Notes: generated by a model not told the origin, from the letters alone. Numbered from the stretch's first letter, positions 1 through 9,503 are shown. The stretch: 64,000 nt of DNA from an uncultured Bacteroidia bacterium (GCA_902801625.1 CADCJI010000009.1:1-64000); one strand, 5' to 3'. Numbers and translations are program-made.

Positions 1-22
1 GAATTAAGTTGAGACTAAAAGG

Positions 23-51
23 AAAGAGTCCGGTACAATACCGAACTCTTT
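23..51 (-). terminator. Hairpin downstream of the first beta-barrel gene
   Basis: The arms AAAGAGT and ACTCTTT, with an inner CGGTA/TACCG stem, close on a CAA loop. On the minus strand the hairpin is followed by a T-rich stretch, as expected of a factor-independent terminator for the gene ending at 138. One internal mismatch. Confidence 0.5.
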
Positions 52-137
52 ACCTAAACAATTAATGTTTAACCGTCCAACTTCTGGGGGTCACATCATC
101 CCGCCAGGCTTTTTCATTTGTATCGGCAAAAGATTCA

Positions 138-830
138 TCAATGCATTACGCCGACCTCAATGCCAATATAATTGTTACGTAAAATGCTACCTGTCTGCTT
201 TTCCAATACGTTGACAAAAGCGTTGGAAAAAGCATGGTCGAAAGTCAGTTGGACAAACGCCGAAAGTTTCCTGTTGATCTCGTATTCAGCACCCAAACCA
301 AAAATCATCGACAGCTGCAACGGACGATATTGGTTAGTGCAATCGACATAACTCTGTCCTTCATAGGAAGTCCAATAAAACGTATAACTATCCTTGACAT
401 AGTCCTTGCAATTGAGGCTCAAGCCAGCACCTGCTTCAGCATATGCCTTGAACGCATCAAGAACATCCATTCTGACCTTAAACTTCAAGGGAATTTCAAT
501 ATTGGCAGCCTTCAGTCGACGCGACACCGAAATATTGGACTCTTCCAAGAAATCTTCGGCACGTCTATGGTCCACAAAGGTGTACTTCAGCCGAAGGAAA
601 TTGAAATCCACTCCCGACGAAACCGCGACATTATTTGTTAGATAATAGTCACAGACCAATCCCAAGTTGCCGCCCAGTCTTATGCCGTCATTGATGGTGA
701 CAGTAGAACCCGAACTGGCCCAATCAATGGTAGGCCCCAATTTGATGCCAAGCCTGACATTTCCCGGTTGAGCGTTGGCACCTACAAAAACAGCAGATAC
801 CATACTGATAATCAACAATATTCTTCTCAT
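138..830 (-). CDS. Outer membrane beta-barrel protein (OMP_b-brl_2/PorT-like)
   Basis: A 230-residue protein with a signal peptide (about residues 1-20, ending GANA before QPG) followed by alternating amphipathic strands typical of the small eight-stranded outer membrane barrels abundant in Bacteroidota. The motif GIKLGPTIDW after the signal peptide matches the first strand of that family. It is a diverged paralogue of the protein at 1746-2495, which has the equivalent FKVGPSFDW and a similar central EIPL segment. It would sit in the outer membrane; no substrate or partner can be inferred. It is transcribed away from the neighbouring barrel gene at 948. Confidence 0.75.
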   Translation of the reverse strand: MRRILLIISMVSAVFVGANAQPGNVRLGIKLGPTIDWASSGSTVTINDGIRLGGNLGLVCDYYLTNNVAVSSGVDFNFLRLKYTFVDHRRAEDFLEESNISVSRRLKAANIEIPLKFKVRMDVLDAFKAYAEAGAGLSLNCKDYVKDSYTFYWTSYEGQSYVDCTNQYRPLQLSMIFGLGAEYEINRKLSAFVQLTFDHAFSNAFVNVLEKQTGSILRNNYIGIEVGVMH

Positions 831-850
831 AGTAACAAATTTTAGACCTA

Positions 851-858
851 CAAAGATA
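851..858 (-). promoter_or_regulatory. Candidate -7 box
   Basis: TATCTTTG on the minus strand fits the Bacteroidota -7 consensus TAnnTTTG, 21 bases before the start codon at 830. No clear -33 TTTG was found. Confidence 0.4.
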
Positions 859-900
859 ATTTATTTTGCCGATATTTCCCTAAAATCCGAAAATGATTCT

Positions 901-908
901 TAATTTTG
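901..908 (+). promoter_or_regulatory. Candidate -7 box
   Basis: TAATTTTG fits the Bacteroidota -7 consensus, 39 bases before the chosen start at 948. It supports the downstream ATG rather than the TTG at 921, which would lie very close to the transcript start. Confidence 0.4.
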
Positions 909-947
909 CCGTCAAATTGATTGTATCATTCACTAAATCACATCAAA

Positions 948-1667
948 ATGAAAAAGACGTTTTTACTGATTGCAGCCCTGTTGATGATGGGCGGCGCAGC
1001 ATTCGCTGGCGGCGGCTTTGATATCGCCATCGGCCCGAAAGTCGGTTACCAGACCGCAAAACTCTCCTATCAGAAAGCCGACATCAAGTCAAGCTTCTCC
1101 AACCATTTCACTGCTGGACTCTTTGGCCGCGTGACCATCGGCAGACTCTATGTGCAACCTGAAGTGTTGTACTTCAAGACCTCCAACATCTTCGAAGGAC
1201 ATGTAACTGGCGTGGAAAGCGACAACTTGTTCAACCTTCCTACGGGTGCCAATGTCAACTTAACATTGAACCAAATGAACCTTCAGGTGCCTGTTATGGT
1301 CGGCATCAATATCCTTGACCTCGACATTGTCACTCTGCGTGCCCAAGCTGGTCCCACCGCCAACTTTGTCCTAAAGTCACAGACTATCTATGACAAAACC
1401 TACACCCTTGATGGTCAACAAAGCGAAATAGCAAACACAACTACCGACCAGGATTTCGACACTAAAGCCATCTCTTGGGGTATTCAAGCTGGTCTTGGTG
1501 TTGACGTGTTAAAGCGCATTACTCTTGACATCAACTACAACTTTGGATTGAGCAAGATGTTTGATGCTCTTAACCAGACTACCCTTGGCGAAACCTTCGA
1601 TTTCAGCAACATTGACAACACCAAACAGAACACATTCATGGTGACTTTGGGCATCAAATTGCTCTAA
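948..1667 (+). CDS. Outer membrane beta-barrel protein
   Basis: A 239-residue protein starting MKKTFLLIAALLMMGGAAFA, a typical signal peptide, so I use this ATG although the frame is open to a TTG at 921. The mature part starts with the strand GFDIAIGPKVGYQ and ends in aromatic/hydrophobic strands (TFMVTLGIKLL), as in the PorT/OMP_b-brl_2 family. It lies between two minus-strand barrel genes but is more distant from both in sequence. Probable outer membrane location; role unknown. Confidence 0.7.
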   Translation: MKKTFLLIAALLMMGGAAFAGGGFDIAIGPKVGYQTAKLSYQKADIKSSFSNHFTAGLFGRVTIGRLYVQPEVLYFKTSNIFEGHVTGVESDNLFNLPTGANVNLTLNQMNLQVPVMVGINILDLDIVTLRAQAGPTANFVLKSQTIYDKTYTLDGQQSEIANTTTDQDFDTKAISWGIQAGLGVDVLKRITLDINYNFGLSKMFDALNQTTLGETFDFSNIDNTKQNTFMVTLGIKLL

Positions 1668-1692
1668 TTCACACAGCATCATTTATAAAATG

Positions 1693-1724
1693 AAAGGGAG
1701 CGACTCGACGAGCCGCTCCCTTTT
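1693..1724. terminator. Bidirectional terminator between convergent genes
   Basis: The arms AAAGGGAGCG and CGCTCCCTTT with an inner CTCG/CGAG stem form a long hairpin ending in T runs on both strands. It lies between the convergent stops at 1667 and 1746 and can serve both genes. Confidence 0.8.
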
Positions 1725-1745
1725 AATTTGATAAAACCTGACGGT

Positions 1746-2495
1746 TTAGAAGAAGATTCCAACTTCAACACCGATACGGTTTTGCAGAACATTCAGCTTG
1801 AGATCACGTTCACCCAAGTCCTTGTTACCAGCATAGTACTTCTCGTAATTAGAGGTCACCAAAGCACCTCTGCTAATGCTGTTCAGGAAGTCATGAGAGA
1901 AATAGATACCGGCGAAAACACGAGTTGTCTCCAACAAAGTGTATTCTGCACCAGCACCAATACGCAACGAGGCATGGAAGGGGTTGTACTCTCCATCAGT
2001 GGCTCTGTAAGCATCATCTTTAAGATTACCCAAAGAGAAAGAATCCATTACCTTTACGCGTTGTGTGTAGCCAAAAGCGCCACCCACTTGCGCATAAGCA
2101 TGAAGCGGAAGGTTGCCAAGTTCAGGGGTAACCAATTTCAGCATCAACGGGATTTCATAGATAGTGGTCTTGAACTTTCTATCAACAGTACCCAATTGAA
2201 AATCGTTGATAGTGTCGGCACTCACGTTGCGCTTGTCATCGAATTTATATTGACCATTTACAAAGTCAACATTAACACCCGTGACAATAGCATAGTTTTC
2301 AGCAAAATAGTACTCAGCGACAAGACCGACATCAAAACCAGTCTTTGTGCGTTGGTTAATGGCAGCACCTGTTTTTGAACCAGTCCAGTCAAAGCTAGGA
2401 CCTACTTTAAAGCCAAAGGAAAAACCTTTGTACTGTGCTGACGCGGTCAGCGACATGGCCAACAAAAGGCCAACAAATAATAAACTTTTCTTCAT
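1746..2495 (-). CDS. Outer membrane beta-barrel protein
   Basis: A 249-residue protein with a signal peptide (MKKSLLFVGLLLAMSLTASA) and a mature barrel domain beginning GFSFGFKVGPSFDW and ending RIGVEVGIFF. It resembles the protein at 138-830 in order of strands and in the motifs VAEYYF, VTGVNVDF and YEIPLMLKL, so the two are probably old duplicates. Predicted outer membrane barrel of the OMP_b-brl_2 family; no function can be read from the sequence. Confidence 0.75.
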   Translation of the reverse strand: MKKSLLFVGLLLAMSLTASAQYKGFSFGFKVGPSFDWTGSKTGAAINQRTKTGFDVGLVAEYYFAENYAIVTGVNVDFVNGQYKFDDKRNVSADTINDFQLGTVDRKFKTTIYEIPLMLKLVTPELGNLPLHAYAQVGGAFGYTQRVKVMDSFSLGNLKDDAYRATDGEYNPFHASLRIGAGAEYTLLETTRVFAGIYFSHDFLNSISRGALVTSNYEKYYAGNKDLGERDLKLNVLQNRIGVEVGIFF

Positions 2496-2618
2496 TTGAT
2501 TATAGATTTAGGTTAGTATTTAACTTCGTTGAAATGCTCCATATTGATTACCTTGAAACGCCCCGCATTGATTACATCAAATCTTCGATTTCAGCGGAGC
2601 CAATCTCCGATTTGGGTA

Positions 2619-2648
2619 CAAAAGTAGTCTTTTTTTTGATTATGTCAA
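2619..2648 (-). promoter_or_regulatory. Candidate promoter of the barrel gene ending at 2495
   Basis: On the minus strand TACTTTTG (2626-2619) fits TAnnTTTG, and ATTGAC lies 19 bases upstream as a plausible -33 element. The leader to the start at 2495 would be about 115 bases. Confidence 0.45.
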
Positions 2649-2666
2649 TACATCAAGGAAAATTTC

Positions 2667-2674
2667 TACTTTTG
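2667..2674 (+). promoter_or_regulatory. Candidate -7 box for the first aminopeptidase P
   Basis: TACTTTTG fits the Bacteroidota -7 consensus, 29 bases upstream of the ATG at 2704. With the box at 2619 it makes a divergent promoter region. Confidence 0.45.
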
Positions 2675-2703
2675 TAGGACTTAAATGCAACACATTATTC
2701 ATT

Positions 2704-3996
2704 ATGAATGACACAATTCCCGACCGACTTTTCATCAGAAACAGAGCCAACCTTGCGGCACAATTGCCTCCAAAATCAGTGGCTGTATTCACTGCCAACG
2801 AAGCCATGCCGCGCAATGGCGATGAGTTCTACCCTTTCCGTCAACAATCTGATTTCTTTTATCTTTCTGGCATCAACGAAGAGAATGCCTTTCTTATCAT
2901 TGCACCTGACTATCCCGATGAAACCATGCGTGAAATGCTTTTCATCGAACCTTACGACGAGGTAAAGGCCACCTGGCAGGGTGAAATGCTCGATGCCAAG
3001 CAAGCCATCGAACTCTCAGGCATTAAGACTATCAAAGGGAGCGATGATTTTTGGATGACTTTGAACGACATCGTCTTCTCAGGTTATGGCGACATCATCT
3101 TCATGAACAGCTACGAATACCCGAAATACGAATGTGCCGTAGAGACTATCCAAAAACGTTTCGTCAAGAAAGTCAAAGAGTTGTATCCGATGCATAACTA
3201 TGGCCGTACCGCTCCGATTCTCAATGCCTTGCGCATGAAGAAATCGGAGGATGAAATCGCCATCACACAACAAGCCTGCAACATCACTGCAATGGCATTT
3301 CGCCGCTGTTTGGCGACTGTGAAACCTGCCATGTATGAATATGAGGTTCAGGCTGAAATCGAATATATTTTCAAGCAAAATAACGCTACAGGCCATGCCT
3401 ACGCGCCCATCATCGCAGGAGGCAAGAATGGCTGCTGCCTGCATTACTCCAAAAACCAAAGCATCCTAAACGACGGCGATCTGTTGCTTTTCGACATTGG
3501 CTGTGAACTGAAGAACTACTCCTCCGACCTGAGCCGCACTATACCCATCAATGGAAAATTCACACCAAGACAGGCCGATTGCTACAATGCCGTGCTCCGC
3601 GTAATGAAGGAAATCACCAAACTCTACCGTCCTGGTGGCACCATCAACGAAATCAATGAGACTACCCACCGCCTGATGGAACAGGAAATGATCAAGCTTG
3701 GACTTTTCACCGCAGAAGATGTGAAAAACCAAGACCCCAACAAGCCTTTGGAGCGTAAATACCTGATGCACGGTATGTCGCACCACATCGGCCTCGATGT
3801 ACACGACAGCATCGACAAGTTCAAACCTTTTGAACCGGGGATGATACTTACCTGCGAGCCAGGCATTTACATCCGCGAGGAAGGCATCGGCATCCGCATC
3901 GAAAACGATCTGCTCATCACTGAGGACGAACCGATTAATTTGTTTGAGGGACTGCCTACAGAAATCGAGGAGATTGAGGCAGCAATGAGAAAATGA
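2704..3996 (+). CDS. pepP: Xaa-Pro aminopeptidase (M24B, aminopeptidase P)
   Basis: A 430-residue cytoplasmic metallopeptidase that removes the N-terminal residue from peptides with proline in second position. The N-terminal third is an AMP_N domain. The C-terminal pita-bread domain shows all five metal ligands: two aspartates in LLLFDIGCELKNYSSDLSR, the histidine in MHGMSHHIGLDVHD, and glutamates in TCEPGIYI and IRIENDLLIT. Length is normal. A second M24 enzyme follows 84 bases downstream on the same strand, so the two are probably co-transcribed and act together in peptide breakdown, which suits an organism using peptides. Confidence 0.92.
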   Translation: MNDTIPDRLFIRNRANLAAQLPPKSVAVFTANEAMPRNGDEFYPFRQQSDFFYLSGINEENAFLIIAPDYPDETMREMLFIEPYDEVKATWQGEMLDAKQAIELSGIKTIKGSDDFWMTLNDIVFSGYGDIIFMNSYEYPKYECAVETIQKRFVKKVKELYPMHNYGRTAPILNALRMKKSEDEIAITQQACNITAMAFRRCLATVKPAMYEYEVQAEIEYIFKQNNATGHAYAPIIAGGKNGCCLHYSKNQSILNDGDLLLFDIGCELKNYSSDLSRTIPINGKFTPRQADCYNAVLRVMKEITKLYRPGGTINEINETTHRLMEQEMIKLGLFTAEDVKNQDPNKPLERKYLMHGMSHHIGLDVHDSIDKFKPFEPGMILTCEPGIYIREEGIGIRIENDLLITEDEPINLFEGLPTEIEEIEAAMRK

Positions 3997-4080
3997 TTAT
4001 TTTTGCAGAATCCATGTAGGGACGATGATTCATCCCGACTATACAAACAACGATTAAACAATCAACAAATCAACAACAAT

Positions 4081-5502
4081 ATGTTTACAAAAGACGTTTA
4101 CAGTGGCCGTCGTGCCACATTAAAAAAAATGATCTCGAAGGGCATCGCCTTCTTCCCAGCCAACAACGAAGCACCCTTCAACTATCCCGACAACACCTAC
4201 ATCTACCGTCAGGATAGCAATTTCTCCTATTTCTTTGGTCTCAACCACCCCGACTTGGTCGGTGTCATCGACTTTGAAAGCGGCGAGGAAATCCTTTTCG
4301 GCGTAGAGGTGACCATCGATGATGTGATTTGGTGTGGTCCCCTGCCCTCACTGAAGGAGCAAGGCGATAGCATCGGCATCACCGACTGCCGCGACTTTAA
4401 CAAGTTTGGCGAATACCTCCAACAAGCCATCAGCAAGGGTCGCCAAGTCCATATGCTGCCGACCTACCGCGCCGACACCAAGATTCAGTGCGCCGAGTGG
4501 CTTGGCTGTAATATTAATAAGGTGTCAGACTATGTCAGCCTCGAGCTCATCAAGGCCATCATCGCCATGCGCGAGGTGAAGAGTAATCTAGAAATCGCCG
4601 AGATGGAACGAGCTGCCAACACGGCCTATTATATGCACACCACCGCGATGAAGATGTGCAAGCCCGGCATGATTGAGCAAGAGATTGCAGGTGTGGTGGA
4701 AGGTCTCTCGCTGTCAGGCGGCGGCCCCGTGTCGTTCCCCGTCATCCTCAGTGTGGATGGTCAAACCTTGCACAACCACGGTCACCACAATGTGTTGAAG
4801 GAAGGCCGCATGATGGTGTGCGATGCTGGTGCTGAGACGGAAAACTACTACGCCTCCGACTTCACTCGTACCACGCCTGTAGGCGGTGTCTTCAACCTAC
4901 GCCAGCGCGAGATTTATGAGATCGTGCTCGCCGCCAACCAAGCCGTGGCCGCCAACACGCGTCCATACATGCCTTATATGGTGATGCACACCCTTGCCTG
5001 CCGCACCTTAATTGAAGGCTTGAAAGGTGTCGGCCTGATGAAAGGTGACACTGAAGAGGCTTTGGTGAATGGTGCCCACTGGCTCTTCATGCCTCACGGC
5101 CTCGGCCACATGCTCGGCATGGATGTACACGACATGGAAGGCCTCGGCGAAACCTATGTGGGTTACGACGACATCACACCACGCTCCACCAAGTTGGGCT
5201 TCAGCGGCCTGCGTTGTGGCAAGACTTTGAAACCAGGCTTTGTGGTCACCGATGAGCCGGGAATCTATTTCATCCCGACCCTCATCGATATGTGGAAGGC
5301 GGAAGGCAAGTTCAAAGAGTTCATCAACTACGAGAAGTTGGAGACCTACAAGGACTTCGGTGGCATCCGCATCGAAGACGACCTGCTCATCACCGAAGAC
5401 GGCTGCCGCATCCTTGGACGACCGATTCCCAAGACTGTCGCAGAGGTCGAGGACATGTGTGCCCAAGGCCGAGAATGGATTAAAATGACAGCAATGTATT
5501 AA
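4081..5502 (+). CDS. Xaa-Pro aminopeptidase (M24B), second copy
   Basis: A 473-residue M24B peptidase beginning MFTKDVYSGRR. The frame is open to a TTG at 4003 but that stretch looks non-coding, so I use the ATG at 4081. It has an AMP_N domain (FFPANNEAPFNY, YFFGLNHP) and the metal ligands of the family: DAGAETENYYASDFTR, MPHGLGHMLGMDVHD, DEPGIYFI and IRIEDDLLIT. It is longer than the first copy, with an extra segment before the last glutamate. The two enzymes are clearly diverged, so this is an old paralogue pair rather than a recent duplication. Confidence 0.9.
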   Translation: MFTKDVYSGRRATLKKMISKGIAFFPANNEAPFNYPDNTYIYRQDSNFSYFFGLNHPDLVGVIDFESGEEILFGVEVTIDDVIWCGPLPSLKEQGDSIGITDCRDFNKFGEYLQQAISKGRQVHMLPTYRADTKIQCAEWLGCNINKVSDYVSLELIKAIIAMREVKSNLEIAEMERAANTAYYMHTTAMKMCKPGMIEQEIAGVVEGLSLSGGGPVSFPVILSVDGQTLHNHGHHNVLKEGRMMVCDAGAETENYYASDFTRTTPVGGVFNLRQREIYEIVLAANQAVAANTRPYMPYMVMHTLACRTLIEGLKGVGLMKGDTEEALVNGAHWLFMPHGLGHMLGMDVHDMEGLGETYVGYDDITPRSTKLGFSGLRCGKTLKPGFVVTDEPGIYFIPTLIDMWKAEGKFKEFINYEKLETYKDFGGIRIEDDLLITEDGCRILGRPIPKTVAEVEDMCAQGREWIKMTAMY

Positions 5503-5514
5503 GGAATATGTTTC

Positions 5515-5568
5515 ACGCAGAATCCGCAGAACTATGAGAAAATTCATAAGTTTCTGCGGATTCTGCGT
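5515..5568. terminator. Perfect 17-bp inverted repeat between convergent genes
   Basis: ACGCAGAATCCGCAGAA at 5515-5531 is matched exactly by its complement at 5552-5568, with a 20-base loop. It lies between the stops at 5502 and 5578 and can act as a bidirectional terminator. Its unusual perfection also allows a dispersed palindromic repeat. Confidence 0.65.
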
Positions 5569-5577
5569 ATAATAACA

Positions 5578-8100
5578 TCAAAACTCCATCACCAACTTCA
5601 CATTGACATAACGGGGTGTCAAGTAATTCGGGGCTCCATAATACTGGTTATCCATATATTTCACCCAGTTGTAGGAGATGACATTTGGTATGTCAAGTAA
5701 ATTAAAAACATCCACACTGACAAACATATTGCGCACATAACGCAATGGGTTGCCTTTGCTGAAGCTGGAGGCCTCGCTGATAAGCTGCTTGCTGAAGCCT
5801 ATGTCGACACGACGGTAGGCCGGATAACGGCTCGAAGTGGAATAAAAGTCTGAGTTGTTATCGTTGACGGGCAAGCCCATGCCAAAGGTTAGTGTCATGT
5901 TGACACGCCATGTCGGGGCATTGGGAATGTAATCTTGGAAAAACAGTGAGAAATTGACCAACTGGTTGGAAGGACGATAATGCCAACCTAGGGCAACAGT
6001 GTCAGCCACTTGGTCATCAGTATGATTATAGAAAGGCAGTTGATTTCCTTCGTAATCCACCAAACAATAGTCACCACGGATGTCCTCCTTAGTCTGCATA
6101 ATAGACAGGCTCGCCCAACTGTCTATGCCCTTCACAAACTCACCATTCACCTTAAAATCAAGACCTGTTGCATATGCTTTTGCCGACTGGTCGGCATAGT
6201 AACGAATGCGCACATTGTCGATGTCGTAGGGAATGACATGGGTAAACCACTTGAAATATAGCTCTGAGGTAAGGATGAAAGGTCGATTGAAGGCTCGAAA
6301 CTTGAAGTCGTTGCCCGCTACAATCTGATACGACTGCTGGGCTTGGGCATCCTTGTAGAGGCTACCGTCGCGGTTGCGGATTTCGCGGTAGAACGGTGTC
6401 TGGTTATAGACACCACCAGAAAGGCGGTAAACCATCTCATTTTTCTCATTCTCAGGTTTATAGGCGATACCTGCTCGCGGGCTGACATACACCTTATTAT
6501 TATAGCCCCAATAATTAGCTCTCAAGCCGCCCGTGATGACGAACTCACCTTCTTCTTTGTATGGAATCGTCCAAGAGTTCTGCACAAAACCATCAAGATT
6601 GTTAATAGAGAGCAGGTTGTGTGTCTTGTGCACGAAGTCCATTCCGATTTCGGGCAGCACATCGGGATAGCCGCCAATGATGTCAGGGACATGGGGCAGG
6701 CTGTAGCCTGCAGAGTCCATCATCTGCCATTCATCCACCATATCATCGATGACCTGATGCTGAAAACGCAAACCCCATTTCAATAAACTGTTATCGAAGG
6801 CATAGAGGCCTTTATGGTCGAGGTTATACACCTGGGCATAGAAACCATTACGAGCGTGTTTGGTAAGTGTTCCCACTTCGTGGTTTTCAATCACCTCGCC
6901 AAATTCCTCGGAGCCAAAAGAGGTATTGCGCACGCCAAAGAAATATTGCTCTCGAATATCGAAAGTCTCGGTCTCATAAGCGGAATAGGCCGAGGCTATC
7001 CATTTCAGATTCAAATCCTTGTTGGGTTTATATGACAAAGTAAACGCACCTAAACCCGTGGTATAGTCGTCGATTTCCTGACCATCGAAATACACATTCA
7101 GTTGCAATGGTATGTCAATGGTGCCGAAGTTGATTTTCGCATTTTGGGGAATCAGCATGTAGCGGTTCTTGGAGTAATAGCCCAAAAATGACAGACTCCA
7201 TTTTTCATTGAACTGATAATTGAACAAGGTTTGCGCGTCAGTGAAATTTGGCTTGTAGTCGCCTTTGGTATTCATCATGCCGAGAGCCAAGGCGGTGTTT
7301 TTGTAGCGTGCCCCAACCAGATAACTGAACTCATCATTCTTTGTCGTCCCTTCCACATGAGCTTCGGCACCCAAAAGGCTCAAACTCAGCGAACCCGCAG
7401 TCTCTTTTGGCGTTTTGTAGGTTACATCGAGCACCGACGACATCTTGTCGCCATACTCGGCTGCGAAACCACCCGCAGAAAATTCAATGTTGTTGACCAA
7501 CTGCGAATTGACAAAGCTCAATCCCTCTTGTTGTCCTGACCCTACGAGGAAAGGACGGTAGATTTCGATGCCATTCACATAAATCAAGTTTTCATCAAAA
7601 TTGCCGCCACGCACACGGTATTGGGAACTCAGCTCATTGTTCGACACGACACCCGGCAAGGTCTTGATTAATGTTTCCACGCCGCCACCCATTGTTGGGA
7701 GCATCGTGGCCTGTTTGGCATCCAAGCGTGTCAAGCTTGAGGCCTCAGTGCCGCGGTCGCTGATCACAGCATCGGGAAGCACTGTAGCAGTGGAATGCAG
7801 CACCATGTCGAGTTTCCGCTTTTCGCCTTTTTTCAGCCGAACCGTAGCCTGCTTTTGTTCGTATCCAATAAAAGAAAAATGAATGGTCCAAGTGGAATCC
7901 GACAACAACGACAACTCATAGTAGCCTCGCGAGTTGGTCGTGTAGCCCACCAACAGTTCGGGCACCACCACATTGGCCATCTCGATGGGATGGCCCTGCT
8001 CATCAATCACCTTACCATAGACCGTAGCCGTCGGCAGCTGTTGTGCCGAAGCAAACAAAGAGGTCAGCAAGAATGCTATTAAGATGAATTTCACTCGCAT
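5578..8100 (-). CDS. TonB-dependent receptor with carboxypeptidase-like N-terminal domain
   Basis: An 840-residue outer membrane receptor. It has a signal peptide (about 1-19), a CarboxypepD_reg-like domain (ATVYGKVIDEQGHPIEMANVVV, a fold commonly fused to Bacteroidota receptors), a plug domain (VETLIKTLPGVVSNNELSSQ, RVRGGNFDENLIYVNGI) and a 22-strand barrel ending in YVNVKLVMEF with the expected terminal phenylalanine. It imports a ligand using energy from the TonB-ExbB-ExbD complex; the ExbB/ExbD operon at 51.6-54 kb could supply it. There is no SusD-like lipoprotein beside it, so a glycan-utilisation locus is not supported; the ligand is unknown. Confidence 0.9.
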   Translation of the reverse strand: MRVKFILIAFLLTSLFASAQQLPTATVYGKVIDEQGHPIEMANVVVPELLVGYTTNSRGYYELSLLSDSTWTIHFSFIGYEQKQATVRLKKGEKRKLDMVLHSTATVLPDAVISDRGTEASSLTRLDAKQATMLPTMGGGVETLIKTLPGVVSNNELSSQYRVRGGNFDENLIYVNGIEIYRPFLVGSGQQEGLSFVNSQLVNNIEFSAGGFAAEYGDKMSSVLDVTYKTPKETAGSLSLSLLGAEAHVEGTTKNDEFSYLVGARYKNTALALGMMNTKGDYKPNFTDAQTLFNYQFNEKWSLSFLGYYSKNRYMLIPQNAKINFGTIDIPLQLNVYFDGQEIDDYTTGLGAFTLSYKPNKDLNLKWIASAYSAYETETFDIREQYFFGVRNTSFGSEEFGEVIENHEVGTLTKHARNGFYAQVYNLDHKGLYAFDNSLLKWGLRFQHQVIDDMVDEWQMMDSAGYSLPHVPDIIGGYPDVLPEIGMDFVHKTHNLLSINNLDGFVQNSWTIPYKEEGEFVITGGLRANYWGYNNKVYVSPRAGIAYKPENEKNEMVYRLSGGVYNQTPFYREIRNRDGSLYKDAQAQQSYQIVAGNDFKFRAFNRPFILTSELYFKWFTHVIPYDIDNVRIRYYADQSAKAYATGLDFKVNGEFVKGIDSWASLSIMQTKEDIRGDYCLVDYEGNQLPFYNHTDDQVADTVALGWHYRPSNQLVNFSLFFQDYIPNAPTWRVNMTLTFGMGLPVNDNNSDFYSTSSRYPAYRRVDIGFSKQLISEASSFSKGNPLRYVRNMFVSVDVFNLLDIPNVISYNWVKYMDNQYYGAPNYLTPRYVNVKLVMEF

Positions 8101-8164
8101 AAATGGATAACTGAAATTGTCGGGGAATATTATCTGTCCAAAGGGAAATGAAGCCTATTCAAAC

Positions 8165-8195
8165 AAAAAAAGCCGCTGCGCAAGGCACAGCAGCT
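8165..8195 (-). terminator. Terminator of rpmB
   Basis: On the minus strand an 11-bp stem (AGC, then GCTG and GC, with two G-U pairs) is followed directly by seven T residues. It lies 27 bases after the rpmB stop codon. A textbook factor-independent terminator. Confidence 0.85.
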
Positions 8196-8221
8196 CTGAT
8201 ATGGTTCACATCGGCAATAGA

Positions 8222-8464
8222 TTACCAACGCTCAAGGTTACCCTCTGCAGAAGCATCCAAAATGGCTTGGTAGATACCCTTCTTGTTGATGGTACGCATG
8301 CCGGCAGCCGAAACCTTCAGCACAACCCATTCATCCCATTCCGGAACATAGAACTTCTTGATTTTCAGATTCGGTTCAAACGTTCTCTTGGTCTTCTTGT
8401 TGGAGTGAGAAACATTGTTGCCGTGCATCACCTTTTTACCTGTAATTTGACAAACTTTTGACAT
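8222..8464 (-). CDS. rpmB: 50S ribosomal protein L28
   Basis: An 80-residue protein beginning [20 protein letters not shown], the standard L28 N-terminus, followed by the basic stretch [17 protein letters not shown] and the Bacteroidota-type ending of the family. It is part of the large ribosomal subunit. In many Bacteroidales rpmB is followed by rpmG and a small DUF4295 gene; here a strong terminator follows at once and neither gene is nearby, so it appears to be a single-gene unit. Confidence 0.95.
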   Translation of the reverse strand: MSKVCQITGKKVMHGNNVSHSNKKTKRTFEPNLKIKKFYVPEWDEWVVLKVSAAGMRTINKKGIYQAILDASAEGNLERW

Positions 8465-8511
8465 GACTCTTATCCTTTATTATTTACACTTGTCTTTTTT
8501 CTAACGGGCTG

Positions 8512-8540
8512 CAAAAATACAATTTTTTTCTTTACCCCAA
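8512..8540 (-). promoter_or_regulatory. Candidate promoter of rpmB
   Basis: On the minus strand TATTTTTG (8519-8512) fits TAnnTTTG, with a TTG about 18 bases upstream near 8540-8538. The leader to the start at 8464 is about 45 bases. Confidence 0.45.
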
Positions 8541-8594
8541 GCGTTTCTGAAAAAATTGTGTCAAAAAAAGTGCAATCTCTCCACTTTTTCGAGT

Positions 8595-9503
8595 TCAGCT
8601 CTTCATATGGACATCCATTTGTGGGAACGGAATGTTCAAGCCTTCTTGAGCAAAGGTCTTGTACACCTTTTCGTTCATGCTGAAAAACACCGGCCAATAA
8701 TCCGCTAATTTGACCCATGCACGCACCGTGATATCAACCGAACTATCATTGAGTTTGGCCAATTCGATGAAGACCTCAGGCGACTTCAAAACTCGTTGAT
8801 CCTCATCCAACAAATGTCGCAAGACGGTCTTTGCCTTGTCGTAGTCATCTCCATAGGCAATGGAAAACACCCAGTCGACGCGGCGAGTTTCTTGTTTCGA
8901 ATAAACGGTCATCACACCTGTGGCAAGCGCTCCATTGGGCACAATCACCTCTTTGTTGTCAGTCGTGAGCAAATGTGTATTGAAAATCTGTATTTCGCTC
9001 ACCGTGCCTTCCATGCCTTGTGCGGCAATAAAGTCACCCACCTTAAAGGGCCGGAACATAATGATCAGCACGCCACCGGCAAAATTCTGCAAAGTACCAC
9101 CCAACGACATACCCACAGCCAATCCCGCCGAGGCCAACAATGCTACCAATGATGATGTATTAATGCCCAAAATGCCGACAATGGCCATAATGAGGAAGAA
9201 ATTCAGCACCACAGCGACCAAGTTGGACAGGAAACTATGCAAAGTGGCATCACCATGGCGGCTCATCAATCCATTTGCCATCCATTTCTTGATTAATTTG
9301 ATAACCCAACGGCCTAAAAGAAGCACCACAATGGCGGCGATGATCTTTAGCCCTAAAGGGACAACATAAGTCTTCACCAAATCGGGAAGCCATTCCGATA
9401 CGGGTGTTGTGGTCAGTTTTTGGATGCCTTCGGTTACGGTGGCAAGCGTGGAAGTGTCTTGTATCGTCTCTGAAACCTGAGTAACTATGCTGTCATTTTC
9501 CAT
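8595..9503 (-). CDS. Small-conductance mechanosensitive channel (MscS family)
   Basis: A 302-residue inner membrane channel that opens under membrane tension to release solutes on hypo-osmotic shock. I start at MENDSIVTQV because a GGAAA ribosome-binding-like stretch and a -7 box lie just upstream; the frame is open further but that part is not protein-like. An N-terminal amphipathic region is followed by three membrane segments; the last, with LASAGLAVGMSLGGTLQNFAGG, is the pore-lining TM3 of MscS. The beta domain with FRPFKVGDFI and a cytoplasmic alpha/beta domain follow. Length matches E. coli MscS. Confidence 0.9.
   Translation of the reverse strand: MENDSIVTQVSETIQDTSTLATVTEGIQKLTTTPVSEWLPDLVKTYVVPLGLKIIAAIVVLLLGRWVIKLIKKWMANGLMSRHGDATLHSFLSNLVAVVLNFFLIMAIVGILGINTSSLVALLASAGLAVGMSLGGTLQNFAGGVLIIMFRPFKVGDFIAAQGMEGTVSEIQIFNTHLLTTDNKEVIVPNGALATGVMTVYSKQETRRVDWVFSIAYGDDYDKAKTVLRHLLDEDQRVLKSPEVFIELAKLNDSSVDITVRAWVKLADYWPVFFSMNEKVYKTFAQEGLNIPFPQMDVHMKS

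Noticed and set aside
5578-8100. SusC/SusD polysaccharide utilisation locus
   Set aside because: The receptor has no SusD-like neighbour, glycosidase or hybrid two-component gene around it.
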